A DNA stretch of 47,576 nt from Candidatus Anaplasma sp. TIGMIC (GTDB lineage: Bacteria; Pseudomonadota; Alphaproteobacteria; Rickettsiales; Anaplasmataceae), in contig NZ_JAQLOH010000005.1 in the NCBI RefSeq assembly GCF_028204095.1, positions 1 to 47,576 on the forward strand, given 5' to 3'. A program made the translations under genes and the position numbers. Positions 37,468-45,996 of this stretch are shown here, in pieces (positions within the stretch are counted from its first letter, which is position 1; each line of letters begins with the position of its first letter). Below the pieces are notes generated by a model, which had not been told where the DNA came from, did not search any database, and was given only the letters and a program-made list of their open reading frames with translations.

Positions 37468-38298
37468 TATTTTTATGATATATCTTATATTTTATCCTTA
37501 TAAAGGTATCATTGAGCCAGGATCACTGCTCAAATCAATCCACTACTGTATGTAGCAACAAGACTATCCGGAGAATTCAGCTCTTTATAAGAGTTATGAC
37601 AATTGCATGTATAGGATTACAAAAGCACGCAGGGAACCTTATGAATTACCACATACGTTCCTTCTCTCTAGATGGTAGCGTGAAACACGTGATGAGCCCG
37701 GAAGCAGACGCGTGGACTAGCTTTCTTATATGTGTACAACCTGTTGAATAGAAATTGTGCACCTTGATGTCAGGAGTTACTGCAGGTGAGGCCTATGTAT
37801 TCTTACTGTCAAAAGGCGAGGGTTGTGCTTTGACTGTTTCAGTCACAAAATACTGAGTCCAGATTGGGCCTGCTGGTTGGCCACGTTGCCCGAGTTCATT
37901 TCCTTGCAGGGTGCGCAGTACTCCTATTCGGAGATTTGAACCCTGAAAATGAAATACGATTTGCTATGCATTTCTTGGGGCAAATTGCATTTTGCTTCTT
38001 CTGGAATATATCGGCTGGCTCGATGCATACTAGTTTTTTAGGCCGCGAGGATATGAGCATGTCATACATGTTCTGCAGGCTAATGTGTTTTACCTTTGTA
38101 AACGTACTTTCGTCGCTAATCCGTATAGGTAGGTCTTCGCCAATGAGGGGCATAGGTCTATTGCAAACAGGGTTACTTCACGAGTGCGTATGCAGTACAA
38201 GGGTAGATGTGCACACTCGCGGCGCGTCGGTTGTGCCATGTTTCTTATGAGCTGTACAGGTTGGTGACTAGCCACAGGCAAAGGAGCTATAGTTTTGC
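37468..38298. other. 831-base spacer with one weak ORF
   Basis: Apart from the minus-strand ORF at 37896-38153 described separately, nothing is supported. A 128-codon plus-strand frame (37864-38250) overlaps it and has an unlikely Cys/Phe/Met-rich composition. A TAAGATATATCAT stretch near 37473-37486 (minus strand) could be a promoter for the frameshifted ORF. Confidence 0.35.
37896..38153 (-). CDS. possible small hypothetical protein
   Basis: An 85-codon frame starting ATG at 38153 (MPLIGEDLPIRISDESTF...) with balanced amino acid use, basic C-terminus and four cysteines; no ribosome binding site is obvious. It lies 145 bases downstream of the first intact paralog on the same strand. Could be a small gene, a remnant, or chance. 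Confidence 0.25.
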   Translation of the reverse strand: MPLIGEDLPIRISDESTFTKVKHISLQNMYDMLISSRPKKLVCIEPADIFQKKQNAICPKKCIANRISFSGFKSPNRSTAHPARK

Positions 38299-40014
38299 CT
38301 ACATTTCTGTGCCGCTGTGGCCATAACTCCGCTCTATCTCAGTTATGCTATGCTCTGCAACAGGCTCAGCAATCACGTACTCCACGTAACAGTCAGGAGG
38401 TGTCACGTTGCCTGAGCTAGGTTCTGATTCAGAATACCCCCCCCCTCCTGTGGCAGGCCCGTACTCACTAGACGGCATATTATTATCCCCGGATAAAAAC
38501 AGAGCTCCTAATGCACTGCAGTCTATTTCTATGTTAAACGCGCTATCTAGCAATGCTCGGAAAAGTACGCTGCGCAGTGTATTGAATAGGTCATTAGATG
38601 CATAACGTGAGATGTTATCGCTAGTGCTCATTCCAGATTCTGCTCTCCTTAGTGCGGATTCACACGTATTGAATGCTCTGGCTAAAGCCTGTATGGCCTG
38701 GCTTAACACCCTTGACGACCACGGAGTGTGGAGTAGCTTACTTTTATCAATGGCGACCAACTCCCCGCGTACGAATTCTAGGCGCTCCAACATGTCATGC
38801 AACTCCGTAACGGAATCTTGTTCACACGGATCAAGGCGGCCGCACCGTGATCTAATGTCTTTTGTCATCACGTCGTACCGCTCAAGAGTTTTTGCTAGGG
38901 TAGAGTGCTCTCTGCCAGCTCTGGAATAGGCAAGACGAAGCAGAGTCAGCGCCGTAACACACTCTGCAATATCCATTGAGATTTCGGTGGTATAGCACAA
39001 ATCTCTTCGTTCACTGTCGTACATCCCGTGCGATATTGCATCGATTTCATCATGAAGGTGATCCAAAGCCCAGATGGCAATCTCGCAAGTCATCATCTGT
39101 TGCGTAGATTCATTCTTCTGGGCAATGCGCGCGTAACTTTCAGACTTTGCCCTGAGTATTTGTACCCTCAGTATACAGCACCTCTTTATTACCCCGATGT
39201 GATTGTGCGGGTTGTGACTGCGAGTTTCTTTGTATGTTGCAAATGCATGGCGTGCTGCCATGTCTAGAAGCTTAATTGTCGATACAAGTACAGCAGTATT
39301 GATTAATAATGCTGACTTTTCCGCCAGAACCATTCCCGCGTCTTCTTCGGGTATGCTGACCGCATTAAGTGCATTTATGGTAATTCTCAAAGCCACATTT
39401 GCACGATTTAGAGCACTGTCCAGATCCTTCTCGTCAAGTATTGTGTATTCAGCAGGATATACCAAAGCATGACACTGCATCATGGCATCAAGCGCGTTTG
39501 ACAGTAGCACCAGAATCTGCGCTACATGACAATACTTTTTGTCATTACCGTGTAGCCAAATTTCAAATCTTTGATAAAAGGTATTTAGTGAAGCCGCTGC
39601 CGCATAGCAGCTGTAGGCGATGTGGCGATACAAACGCAACATACGCGTCCCTCCTGGTGGTTCTATAGGAAACCTAGCTGTTACAGTATCGCTGCGCCCC
39701 TTGAGCAACAAGTTTCGAGCTTCCAGGATACGCCGTTGTGCCGTTACTAGAGCATGCGCATTTACCTCATGTGTCCACGAGGAATCAACGTACCGCACTT
39801 CCTTCAAAAGCGCGAGAGCAGTATTATTCGCTTTAGTAAGTAATTGCAGAACAATGGCGGCGACTCCGTCTATCGATAGGGAACCATCCTTAAGATACTT
39901 GGAAATACGTTCATGAAAACATACGTCCTCCTCGAGTGACCACTCTTCCCAAGGAGAGAACCCATTGTCGACGTCGTTCGATACCACGGCGTCTCCATGC
40001 ATCATGGCTACCAT
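38299..40014 (-). CDS. poly-G tract paralog 1, long-tail frame
   Basis: A 571-residue predicted cytosolic, almost all-helical protein of a five-copy local family; function unknown. No signal peptide or membrane helix. Conserved blocks: FSPWEEW near residue 19, LLTKANNTALALLKEVRYVD near 58-77, ALVTAQRRI, a middle IWALDHLHDEIDAIS, and ITEIE in its tail. The C-terminus contains a run of nine G on the coding strand (ATGGGGYSESEP) and continues 45 residues past it (YSESEPSSGNVTPPD...SGTEM). The ATG at 40014 is supported by a promoter at 40035-40063. By position and build it could be a type IV secretion substrate; this is inference. Confidence 0.85.
   Translation of the reverse strand: MVAMMHGDAVVSNDVDNGFSPWEEWSLEEDVCFHERISKYLKDGSLSIDGVAAIVLQLLTKANNTALALLKEVRYVDSSWTHEVNAHALVTAQRRILEARNLLLKGRSDTVTARFPIEPPGGTRMLRLYRHIAYSCYAAAASLNTFYQRFEIWLHGNDKKYCHVAQILVLLSNALDAMMQCHALVYPAEYTILDEKDLDSALNRANVALRITINALNAVSIPEEDAGMVLAEKSALLINTAVLVSTIKLLDMAARHAFATYKETRSHNPHNHIGVIKRCCILRVQILRAKSESYARIAQKNESTQQMMTCEIAIWALDHLHDEIDAISHGMYDSERRDLCYTTEISMDIAECVTALTLLRLAYSRAGREHSTLAKTLERYDVMTKDIRSRCGRLDPCEQDSVTELHDMLERLEFVRGELVAIDKSKLLHTPWSSRVLSQAIQALARAFNTCESALRRAESGMSTSDNISRYASNDLFNTLRSVLFRALLDSAFNIEIDCSALGALFLSGDNNMPSSEYGPATGGGGYSESEPSSGNVTPPDCYVEYVIAEPVAEHSITEIERSYGHSGTEM
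38437..38445 (-). repeat. poly-G tract, 9 bases, paralog 1
   Basis: Nine C on the plus strand, in coding context CCACAGGA-run-TATTCTGAATC. Reads GGGG then YSESE, the frame that opens the long tail. Confidence 0.97.
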
Positions 40015-40034
40015 AGCTATATTAACTTTTTAAG

Positions 40035-40063
40035 ATTATAGCATGACAGCACAGTCTACACAA
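40035..40063 (-). promoter_or_regulatory. promoter of paralog 1
   Basis: On the minus strand TTGTGT (40063-40058) and TATAAT (40040-40035) are 17 bases apart, with TGC just before the -10 (extended -10). Similar -10 elements with upstream TG precede the other paralogs: TACAAT at 41937-41932, TATAAT at 43890-43885 and TACAAT at 45748-45743, suggesting each copy has its own promoter. Confidence 0.5.
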
Positions 40064-40225
40064 CTTCCTGGCGGTGTTTTTACCACTTAAAATGGAGTAG
40101 TTTCTCCCAATGATAGCGGCAATGCTCCGATAAGTTTGGCTTATGTGGATACTGTGTTGTAATTGTCCGTTCAAATATGGTAATTCCGAGATGTGGAGAA
40201 ACATTCCACGCAAGCATACTACTGC

Positions 40226-40345
40226 TTATAGGTGTCTACTGTACGCATTCCGCACGGCCTCTGCGGCTACACGCTCTGCGACATTTTCGATATAGCTACC
40301 TGGATGTTGTTCGTTATTAGAAATTTGCTCAGCGAGACCTGAATT
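40226..40345 (-). other. alternative out-of-frame C-terminal tail of paralog 2
   Basis: After the G run, the frame one base over is open for 39 codons (NSGLAEQISNNEQ ... VAERVAAEAVRNAYSRHL) to TAA at 40228-40226. It has normal amino acid use, is predicted helical at its end and is close in length to the in-frame tails of paralogs 1, 3 and 5 (36-45 residues). It would be translated if the run contracted from ten to nine G. Confidence 0.6.
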
Positions 40346-41921
40346 CCCCCCCCCCATGCGGACTAGGTGTGTGGAGAGGATTTACCTGATCAAAGTTTAC
40401 ATGCATATTGCCTTGTGGATACGTGCTGTTGCCATATCTTTCCCGAAGGGCGCGGACACGTTGTGGGATTGGAACCGAACGTGTGGCGCCGCCTTCTATT
40501 GGGGCTCTACTGTTCGTGCCTTCTACGGCAACATTAGCTTCTGCACTCTTAATTTTCGCTTCACAGATATCAAACGCCGATTCAATGGCTTTGACTGCTT
40601 GTTTTAACATGGAAGAAGACCACTGCGCATGCAACAGCCTACTGCCATCAAGAGACATAAGATCATTTCGCACAGACTCTAGGTATGCCAAAACGTCATA
40701 TAGTTTTTCTATACAATCTGCATCAACTGAACTTCCTGATCCGCGGAGCTTAAGGCGCGCACACAAGAGTTTTGCATCCTTCAACATTTTGTAATCTCGC
40801 TCAATAGTTTTAGCAGCTGTAGAATTACGCTCTCCTTCCCGTATGTAAGCTAGACGCATCAGTGCCAATATTGACAAGCATTCTGTAGTTCCTATGTTTA
40901 TCCCTGTTGTGTAATGCAAGGCCTGGCCGAAGTATTCATATGTTCCGCTGGCTATGGCATCGATTTCGTCATTTAATCTGTCTAAAGCCCAAATAGCAGT
41001 GCTGCACACTAGATTTTGCTGATCATACGAATCTGTCACAGCCATGTACCTAGTGGCTTTTTTACGCAAAAGCGTTATTCGGAACCTACAGCAGCGGCTT
41101 ATTGTACCTGTGTTGTGATATGCGGTCAGATTATGCATCCCTGCCGTTGAAAAAGTCCTATGTGATGCCACATCAAGGAGTTCAAACACGGCGGTGAGCC
41201 AGTAGATGTTGGTCAACAGAGCATTCTTTCCTGTCTGTTGTACCCATTCATTTTTTGGTAGGCTAGCAGTGTTAAAGGCGTTGGTCACAGTTCTAAGTGC
41301 GTGTCGCGCACGGCACAGTGCCCCTTCTAGTTCTCGACCATTACTTACCCTATAGGCATAAGGACATACAAACATGTGGTATTGTTGCATTGCATCTATG
41401 GCGCCAACTAAGAATGCTAGAATTCGTGACACATATGCTGACTTTTCATCATCTCCACGTAACCACATGTCGGGTTTGGAATAGAAAGAATCAAGAGACG
41501 TTACGGCGGAATAACATAGAACAGTGATTTCTGGGTATGCACATAGCATCCTCTTTCCTATGGGCTCCGAGTCAATCGCTGTGCCACTAACACCCTTCAG
41601 TATGTTGCATACCTCCAGTATATGGCATTGAGCTGTTACCAGAGCCTGGGCATTCACCTCATATACCCAGGTAGCGTCTACATACCGAATCTCCTTCAAA
41701 AGCGCCAGTGTAGTTTCATTCGCTTTGGTGAGTAACCGCAACGAAACAGTGGATATATTGTCTGCAGACAGGACTTTTTCCTTTATGCCTTGTGCTACAT
41801 GGTCATGGAAACTAACGTCCATTTCACTTGTCCACTGTACCCAAGGGGAAAAGCCGCTACTATCGTTGTTATGTGTTGAGGAGTTATGCTCGGGCACGGC
41901 ATCACCCACAGTATACTGCAT
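40329..41921 (-). CDS. poly-G tract paralog 2, short-tail frame
   Basis: About 530 residues from the ATG at 41921. The frame is open 40 codons further (ATG 42041), but that part has no counterpart in the other copies and lies upstream of the candidate -10 at 41937-41932. Conserved blocks: GFSPWVQW, LLTKANETTLALLKEIRYVD, NAQALVTAQ, AIWALDRLNDEIDAIASGTY, LYDVLAYLESVRNDL and WSSSMLKQAVKAIESAFD. The ten-G run reads HGGG then EFRSR and stops, so the long tail is out of frame; removing one G would open a 39-residue tail (see 40226-40345). Helical, no signal peptide; unknown function. Confidence 0.85.
   Translation of the reverse strand: MQYTVGDAVPEHNSSTHNNDSSGFSPWVQWTSEMDVSFHDHVAQGIKEKVLSADNISTVSLRLLTKANETTLALLKEIRYVDATWVYEVNAQALVTAQCHILEVCNILKGVSGTAIDSEPIGKRMLCAYPEITVLCYSAVTSLDSFYSKPDMWLRGDDEKSAYVSRILAFLVGAIDAMQQYHMFVCPYAYRVSNGRELEGALCRARHALRTVTNAFNTASLPKNEWVQQTGKNALLTNIYWLTAVFELLDVASHRTFSTAGMHNLTAYHNTGTISRCCRFRITLLRKKATRYMAVTDSYDQQNLVCSTAIWALDRLNDEIDAIASGTYEYFGQALHYTTGINIGTTECLSILALMRLAYIREGERNSTAAKTIERDYKMLKDAKLLCARLKLRGSGSSVDADCIEKLYDVLAYLESVRNDLMSLDGSRLLHAQWSSSMLKQAVKAIESAFDICEAKIKSAEANVAVEGTNSRAPIEGGATRSVPIPQRVRALRERYGNSTYPQGNMHVNFDQVNPLHTPSPHGGGEFRSR
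40346..40355 (-). repeat. poly-G tract, 10 bases, paralog 2
   Basis: Ten C on the plus strand; coding context CCGCAT-run-AATTCAGGTC. One base longer than in paralogs 1, 3 and 4. At 9 G the frame reads GGG NSGLAEQ instead of GGG EFRSR-stop. Confidence 0.97.
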
Positions 41922-42160
41922 TCTTTCAACTATTGTAGCATAGAAAGGAACTTGCATGATACAAGAGCTACCTATTGTTCCAGTAACATGGAGTACAACG
42001 TCGCGTGGTTTTACCGGAAAAAAATACCTGGATGCTTGCAAAACCAGCTGCTCTGTTACCCACAGGTGCTTTCTAGGGGGATGTTTTTATCTCGAAATGC
42101 ATGAGAAGGAGCAAAAATACCCGCTGTGACAAATTACAGGCATTGGTTTTGCAGTTTATA

Positions 42161-43864
42161 TTATAGTCTGGTACGGCTAATGCCTTGCTCTCTTGCCATA
42201 ATATTCTGCTCGGCAGGCTCTATTGAAGCATTTTCAAGAGTGTTCGCAAGGGATGTTACACCGCCCAAATGTAGTTCCTCAGAACCTGAATACCCCCCCC
42301 CGATGGAATTATTACCACCAGATATACTTACAGAACAAACATTACCTGAGCAGGAATCCGCGCTTCTTTGAGGGGTAGTTCTATTTCTCGTTTCTCCTTT
42401 ATGGTGTGCAGTCTTCCTTCTTAAATCGCCAAAAGGTGACAACTCCCCGCAAGCGTATAACTGGCGCCTTTCCCTAGTTTGAGCCTCAGCGACCCCAAGC
42501 TTTGACACGCAGGCTTCTACCGCCCTGTCTAAAGCTACTATTGCTTGGTCAAGCAAGGATGAAGACCATTCTGAATTCGGTAGTTCATTCCTGTTGATAG
42601 CAGCCAAATTCTCGCGGGCAACCTCTGCGTACGCTAACACATTATATAGCCTCTTCATGCTAGCATCCGTAAGATTATGCTCCTCATGGCCTTCTAGGCA
42701 CCCGCACTCAAGCGCAGCGCCACAACTCATTTCTTTGCTATGTTCAAGAATTTTTCCAGTCCCAGAGTTCTGCATACCCTTGGTCTCGTGAGCAAGGACG
42801 AGCAATGTTAACTGTGTAACGCACTCCGTTATATCCAAGGATATCTTTGTAGCATAATGCATTCCGCACTCGACGTCTGCATACATACCTGCAGATATAT
42901 CGTCGATGTTGTCAGAAAGTTGGGATAATGCCCAGATCACTGTGCTCCAGGTTAGTAGCTGACTAGAGCCCTTACATTTCTCCATCGCGATAACAAACTC
43001 ATCCGCTATCGTTCTAAGAATAAGCGATCTAAAACCACAACTATAGTTTATAGATCGCATGTGGTCATATACACGAATATCACGCGCTTTGCCTACTGGA
43101 AAAGCCTTGCGTGTCCCAAGGCTAAGCAGCTTAAATGTGGAAATCAGTAGAGAACAGTTCGACGACAGAGCAGATGGCTTCACGGCTCCTCCTCGCCTTG
43201 TTCCTTGAGCTACAGGGATTTTTACAGCATTTAGTGCGTTGGCCACAATTTTAATGCAATGTTCAGCACGACCCAGAGCCTTATCTAGTGCTTCATCATC
43301 GTGGGTGACGTATTCGTCAGAAAAGGCATGGAAGTGGCACTGCTGAACTGCGTCTATGGCGTTAACGAGAAGCATCTCCATACGTACTACATGCCCACAC
43401 TTTTCATCGCATTCGTATATCCACATGTCAAGTTTGCGATAAAAGGTGTTCATAAGACGCATAGCTGCGTAGCACTCATCAATTATATCAAAATGTACAT
43501 GCAGTAGCCTATCTCCCCTTGTAGCGGCTTTTAAAGACACCCCACTGACGCTTTTTCCTCGCATCAAGTCGCATGCTTTAGAAATATGACGTTGTGCCAT
43601 CACTAACGCACATGTGTTTATCTCTCCTACGCATGTTGAGTCGGCGTACTGCACCTCTTTTAAGAGGGCTAGAGCTATCTCATTTGCCCTGGTCAGCAAC
43701 TGCAGCACCACATCGGCGACATTGTCTGTAGAAAGGGTTTTGTTCTTGATTCCTTCAGCTATGCGGTCGTGAAAACAAACGTCCCCGTCCGGAGACCACG
43801 ACTCCCATGGAGAAAATCCATAGAGAAGGTGAGTATCTCTGCGTTCATGCACCACGTGTACCAT
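42161..43864 (-). CDS. poly-G tract paralog 3, long-tail frame
   Basis: 567-residue member of the local family, helical, unknown function, no signal peptide. Conserved blocks: GFSPWESW near residue 16, LLTRANEIALALLKEVQYAD, VMAQRHISKACDL, FYRKLDMWI, VIWALSQLSDNIDDIS, LYNVLAYAEVARENLAAI and WSSSLLDQAIVALDRAVEAC. The run of nine G reads SIGGG then YSGSEELHLGGVTS and on to ...GISRTRL, a 43-residue tail in the long frame. ATG at 43864; a TATAAT lies at 43890-43885, 21 bases upstream. More diverged than its neighbours in the middle third. Confidence 0.85.
   Translation of the reverse strand: MVHVVHERRDTHLLYGFSPWESWSPDGDVCFHDRIAEGIKNKTLSTDNVADVVLQLLTRANEIALALLKEVQYADSTCVGEINTCALVMAQRHISKACDLMRGKSVSGVSLKAATRGDRLLHVHFDIIDECYAAMRLMNTFYRKLDMWIYECDEKCGHVVRMEMLLVNAIDAVQQCHFHAFSDEYVTHDDEALDKALGRAEHCIKIVANALNAVKIPVAQGTRRGGAVKPSALSSNCSLLISTFKLLSLGTRKAFPVGKARDIRVYDHMRSINYSCGFRSLILRTIADEFVIAMEKCKGSSQLLTWSTVIWALSQLSDNIDDISAGMYADVECGMHYATKISLDITECVTQLTLLVLAHETKGMQNSGTGKILEHSKEMSCGAALECGCLEGHEEHNLTDASMKRLYNVLAYAEVARENLAAINRNELPNSEWSSSLLDQAIVALDRAVEACVSKLGVAEAQTRERRQLYACGELSPFGDLRRKTAHHKGETRNRTTPQRSADSCSGNVCSVSISGGNNSIGGGYSGSEELHLGGVTSLANTLENASIEPAEQNIMAREQGISRTRL
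42293..42301 (-). repeat. poly-G tract, 9 bases, paralog 3
   Basis: Nine C on the plus strand; coding context TCCATC-run-TATTCAGGTT. Reads GGG then YSGSEE, the long frame. Confidence 0.97.
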
Positions 43865-44071
43865 AGTACATTAATATCTTAAGAATTATAGCGCAGAAAC
43901 ACAACTTTTGCTACCACGCAGAGCGGTTCTTTGCTACTGAACAGCGAGTTCTCTTACCGAAATCTTCTTGCAACACTTGTGCAAAGAACAGAAAATTATG
44001 CAACTTACCACAACATGGCCAGATTCACGTTTATCAGTGACATTTTGCTGGAGCATAGAGGTTTTCGGCAT

Positions 44072-44185
44072 CTATTGGTTTCGTGTGACTCTGTGCGAAG
44101 TTATAGGCTCAGCCCAAGGGTGGTCAAGAGCACATGCGTAAGGTATTATGCCGCTAAAAAGAGGCTCTTCTTGGTGATCTGAATT
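44072..44185 (-). other. alternative out-of-frame C-terminal tail of paralog 4
   Basis: In the frame one base over, translation after the run would give 37 residues (NSDHQEEPLFSGIIPYACAL ... HRVTRNQ) to TAG at 44074-44072. Length resembles the other long tails. The current frame stops at 44154. Confidence 0.55.
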
Positions 44186-45710
44186 CCCCCCCCCTATACG
44201 AGTACTCCATATGTCGACCCGGCATATTATCTCGACATGTATGCCGCGCTAAGCAGGTATTTACTCCTTCATGCACATGCCTTTCAGCATGTGGTGATAA
44301 CCCAAATAGCATGTTCACAACAGAAAATAACTCGCTTTGTGGGCCATCACCGTTGATATTGCTTGCTATAAACGCATCCGCATTCTTAAGCTCAGCCACA
44401 CATATGCCACACGCTCTTTCTATGGCAGCAGAGGCTTGTTCGAGCATGCTAGAAGACCACAGTGGATATCGCAGCTGCCTTTTGTCAATGGATGTAAGAT
44501 TTTTGTGTACGTGCTCCAAGTACGCTAGCAAGTCGTAAAGTCTTCTTGCGCCTCTCGAATCCGACAATCTATTAGTATAATTATACCTTATACGTGTGCA
44601 CAACAACCCAGCATTCCTAACTATTCTTCTATTTTCCTTCAGGGCTTTTGCTATGTCCGAATTTTGTTTCCTATTATGCCTGTGTGCAGCGCGTAGCAAA
44701 GTCAATATTGTCATACATTCTGCAATGTCGGCCTGAAGATCCTCCGTGTAGTTCAGGCATTTTCCTGTACGTGCGTACGTTCCGAGCGAAATTGCGTCAA
44801 CGGCATCATCAAGCCGGTCCAAGGCCCAAACGGCTGTACTGAGAGTTGTTTTTCGATCGATATCTAGATACTCAGAGGCCTTTGAGCGTAATATTGTGAT
44901 TCTAAGACCACAGAGATGCCGCATCTCCTTCACACAGGTGTAAACATACAGCATGTTGACACTGTGTGTATTTTTTGAGAACGCACGGCGCGCAGCTATC
45001 TCCAGCAGTTTTAGCGTAACTACTAGAATTGAAGCATTTGTTATTAAAGCCAACTTTTCGGCACATATCTTCTCGTCTCCTATTTTAGGTATTCGTACCG
45101 CATTGAGGGCATTTGTTGCGATTCTAAGAGCCTGGCGTGCACGTTCCAAATACTCTTCCAGTTCTTTTTCATTGCTTGCTACATACTCATCAGGATGCGT
45201 AGAGATATGGCACAGCTGCATGGCTCCCACCGCACCGGTTATGTTCATCAGCATCTGTGTCACGTGTAAGCACTTCTCATCACGCACACACAACCACATG
45301 TCCAATCTGTCATAAAACGTGTTAAGGGACAGCATGGCAGTACTGCACTTGCGTACAATACTGTAATGCATCCGCACCATCAGGCTTCCTATAGATTCAG
45401 CCCCATCTGTTTTTGTCAGAAAATCACATGCTTCTGAGATGCACTGTTGCGCAGTAACCAACGCCTGTGTGTTGATCGTGAAGGCCCACGGAGAGTCCAC
45501 GTACTCCAACTCCTGCAATAAGCCCAGTGCTATTTCGTTAGATTTTGTGAGTAATTGCAGGACAATTGCAGCGGCTCTGTCTATCGTGAGAGACTTATCC
45601 TTAATACCGCGTGCTACGCGATCGTAAAAGAAAATGTCTGTCTCAGGAGTCCACTGCTCCCAAGGAGAAAAACTCTTACTGCTGCCACTGTGTGCTCCAT
45701 GTTCATGCAC
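44154..45710 (-). CDS. poly-G tract paralog 4, short-tail frame
   Basis: About 518 residues, starting at a GTG (45710) since the frame has an upstream stop and no earlier ATG/GTG/TTG. Conserved blocks: SFSPWEQW near residue 14, LLTKSNEIALGLLQELEYVD, ALVTAQQCISEACDFL, FYDRLDMWL, AVWALDRLDDAVDAISLGTY, LYDLLAYLEHVHKNLTSID and WSSSMLEQASAAIERACG. The run of nine G is followed by EFRSPRRASF and a stop; with eight (or eleven) G a 37-residue tail would be translated. Helical, no signal peptide, unknown function. Confidence 0.83.
   Translation of the reverse strand: MHEHGAHSGSSKSFSPWEQWTPETDIFFYDRVARGIKDKSLTIDRAAAIVLQLLTKSNEIALGLLQELEYVDSPWAFTINTQALVTAQQCISEACDFLTKTDGAESIGSLMVRMHYSIVRKCSTAMLSLNTFYDRLDMWLCVRDEKCLHVTQMLMNITGAVGAMQLCHISTHPDEYVASNEKELEEYLERARQALRIATNALNAVRIPKIGDEKICAEKLALITNASILVVTLKLLEIAARRAFSKNTHSVNMLYVYTCVKEMRHLCGLRITILRSKASEYLDIDRKTTLSTAVWALDRLDDAVDAISLGTYARTGKCLNYTEDLQADIAECMTILTLLRAAHRHNRKQNSDIAKALKENRRIVRNAGLLCTRIRYNYTNRLSDSRGARRLYDLLAYLEHVHKNLTSIDKRQLRYPLWSSSMLEQASAAIERACGICVAELKNADAFIASNINGDGPQSELFSVVNMLFGLSPHAERHVHEGVNTCLARHTCRDNMPGRHMEYSYRGGEFRSPRRASF
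44186..44194 (-). repeat. poly-G tract, 9 bases, paralog 4
   Basis: Nine C on the plus strand; coding context TCGTATA-run-AATTCAGATC. In this copy upstream phase differs, so nine G gives the short EFRS frame and eight G the long NSDHQEE frame. Confidence 0.97.
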
Positions 45711-45996
45711 AGCATTTACCGAAGTATACCAGGTCTTGTATTATTGTATCATGATTCCTCAACTTCAACTTTAAATATTTACACACATCTTTTGGGCCAC
45801 TACTGCGATGGTGGTGATTTCATTGTTTTTTTATTACGACGATAGAGGAGATTCCCATTGCTAATGCAGTTTGGGCACTGTGCAGGCATATGTAGTAGAT
45901 GCGTTATATCACGGAGACTTTTGCAAACATGAGGTACTGGTTGTTACATAACCATACGCTCGATGTGTGTAGTTCTTTCACGTGTATTTGCGTATC
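45711..45996. promoter_or_regulatory. intergenic region before paralog 4
   Basis: 286 bases between paralogs 5 and 4. A minus-strand TACAAT at 45748-45743 preceded by TGA is the probable -10 element of paralog 4; TTGAAG lies 14 bases upstream of it as a weak -35. A phase-comparable YTSVNAV peptide is encoded directly upstream of the GTG, resembling YTVGDAV at the start of paralog 2. Confidence 0.35.

Noticed and set aside
37864-38250. 128-codon plus-strand frame
   Set aside because: Composition is unnatural (many Cys, Phe, Met) and the opposite-strand frame reads more like protein; no ribosome binding site.
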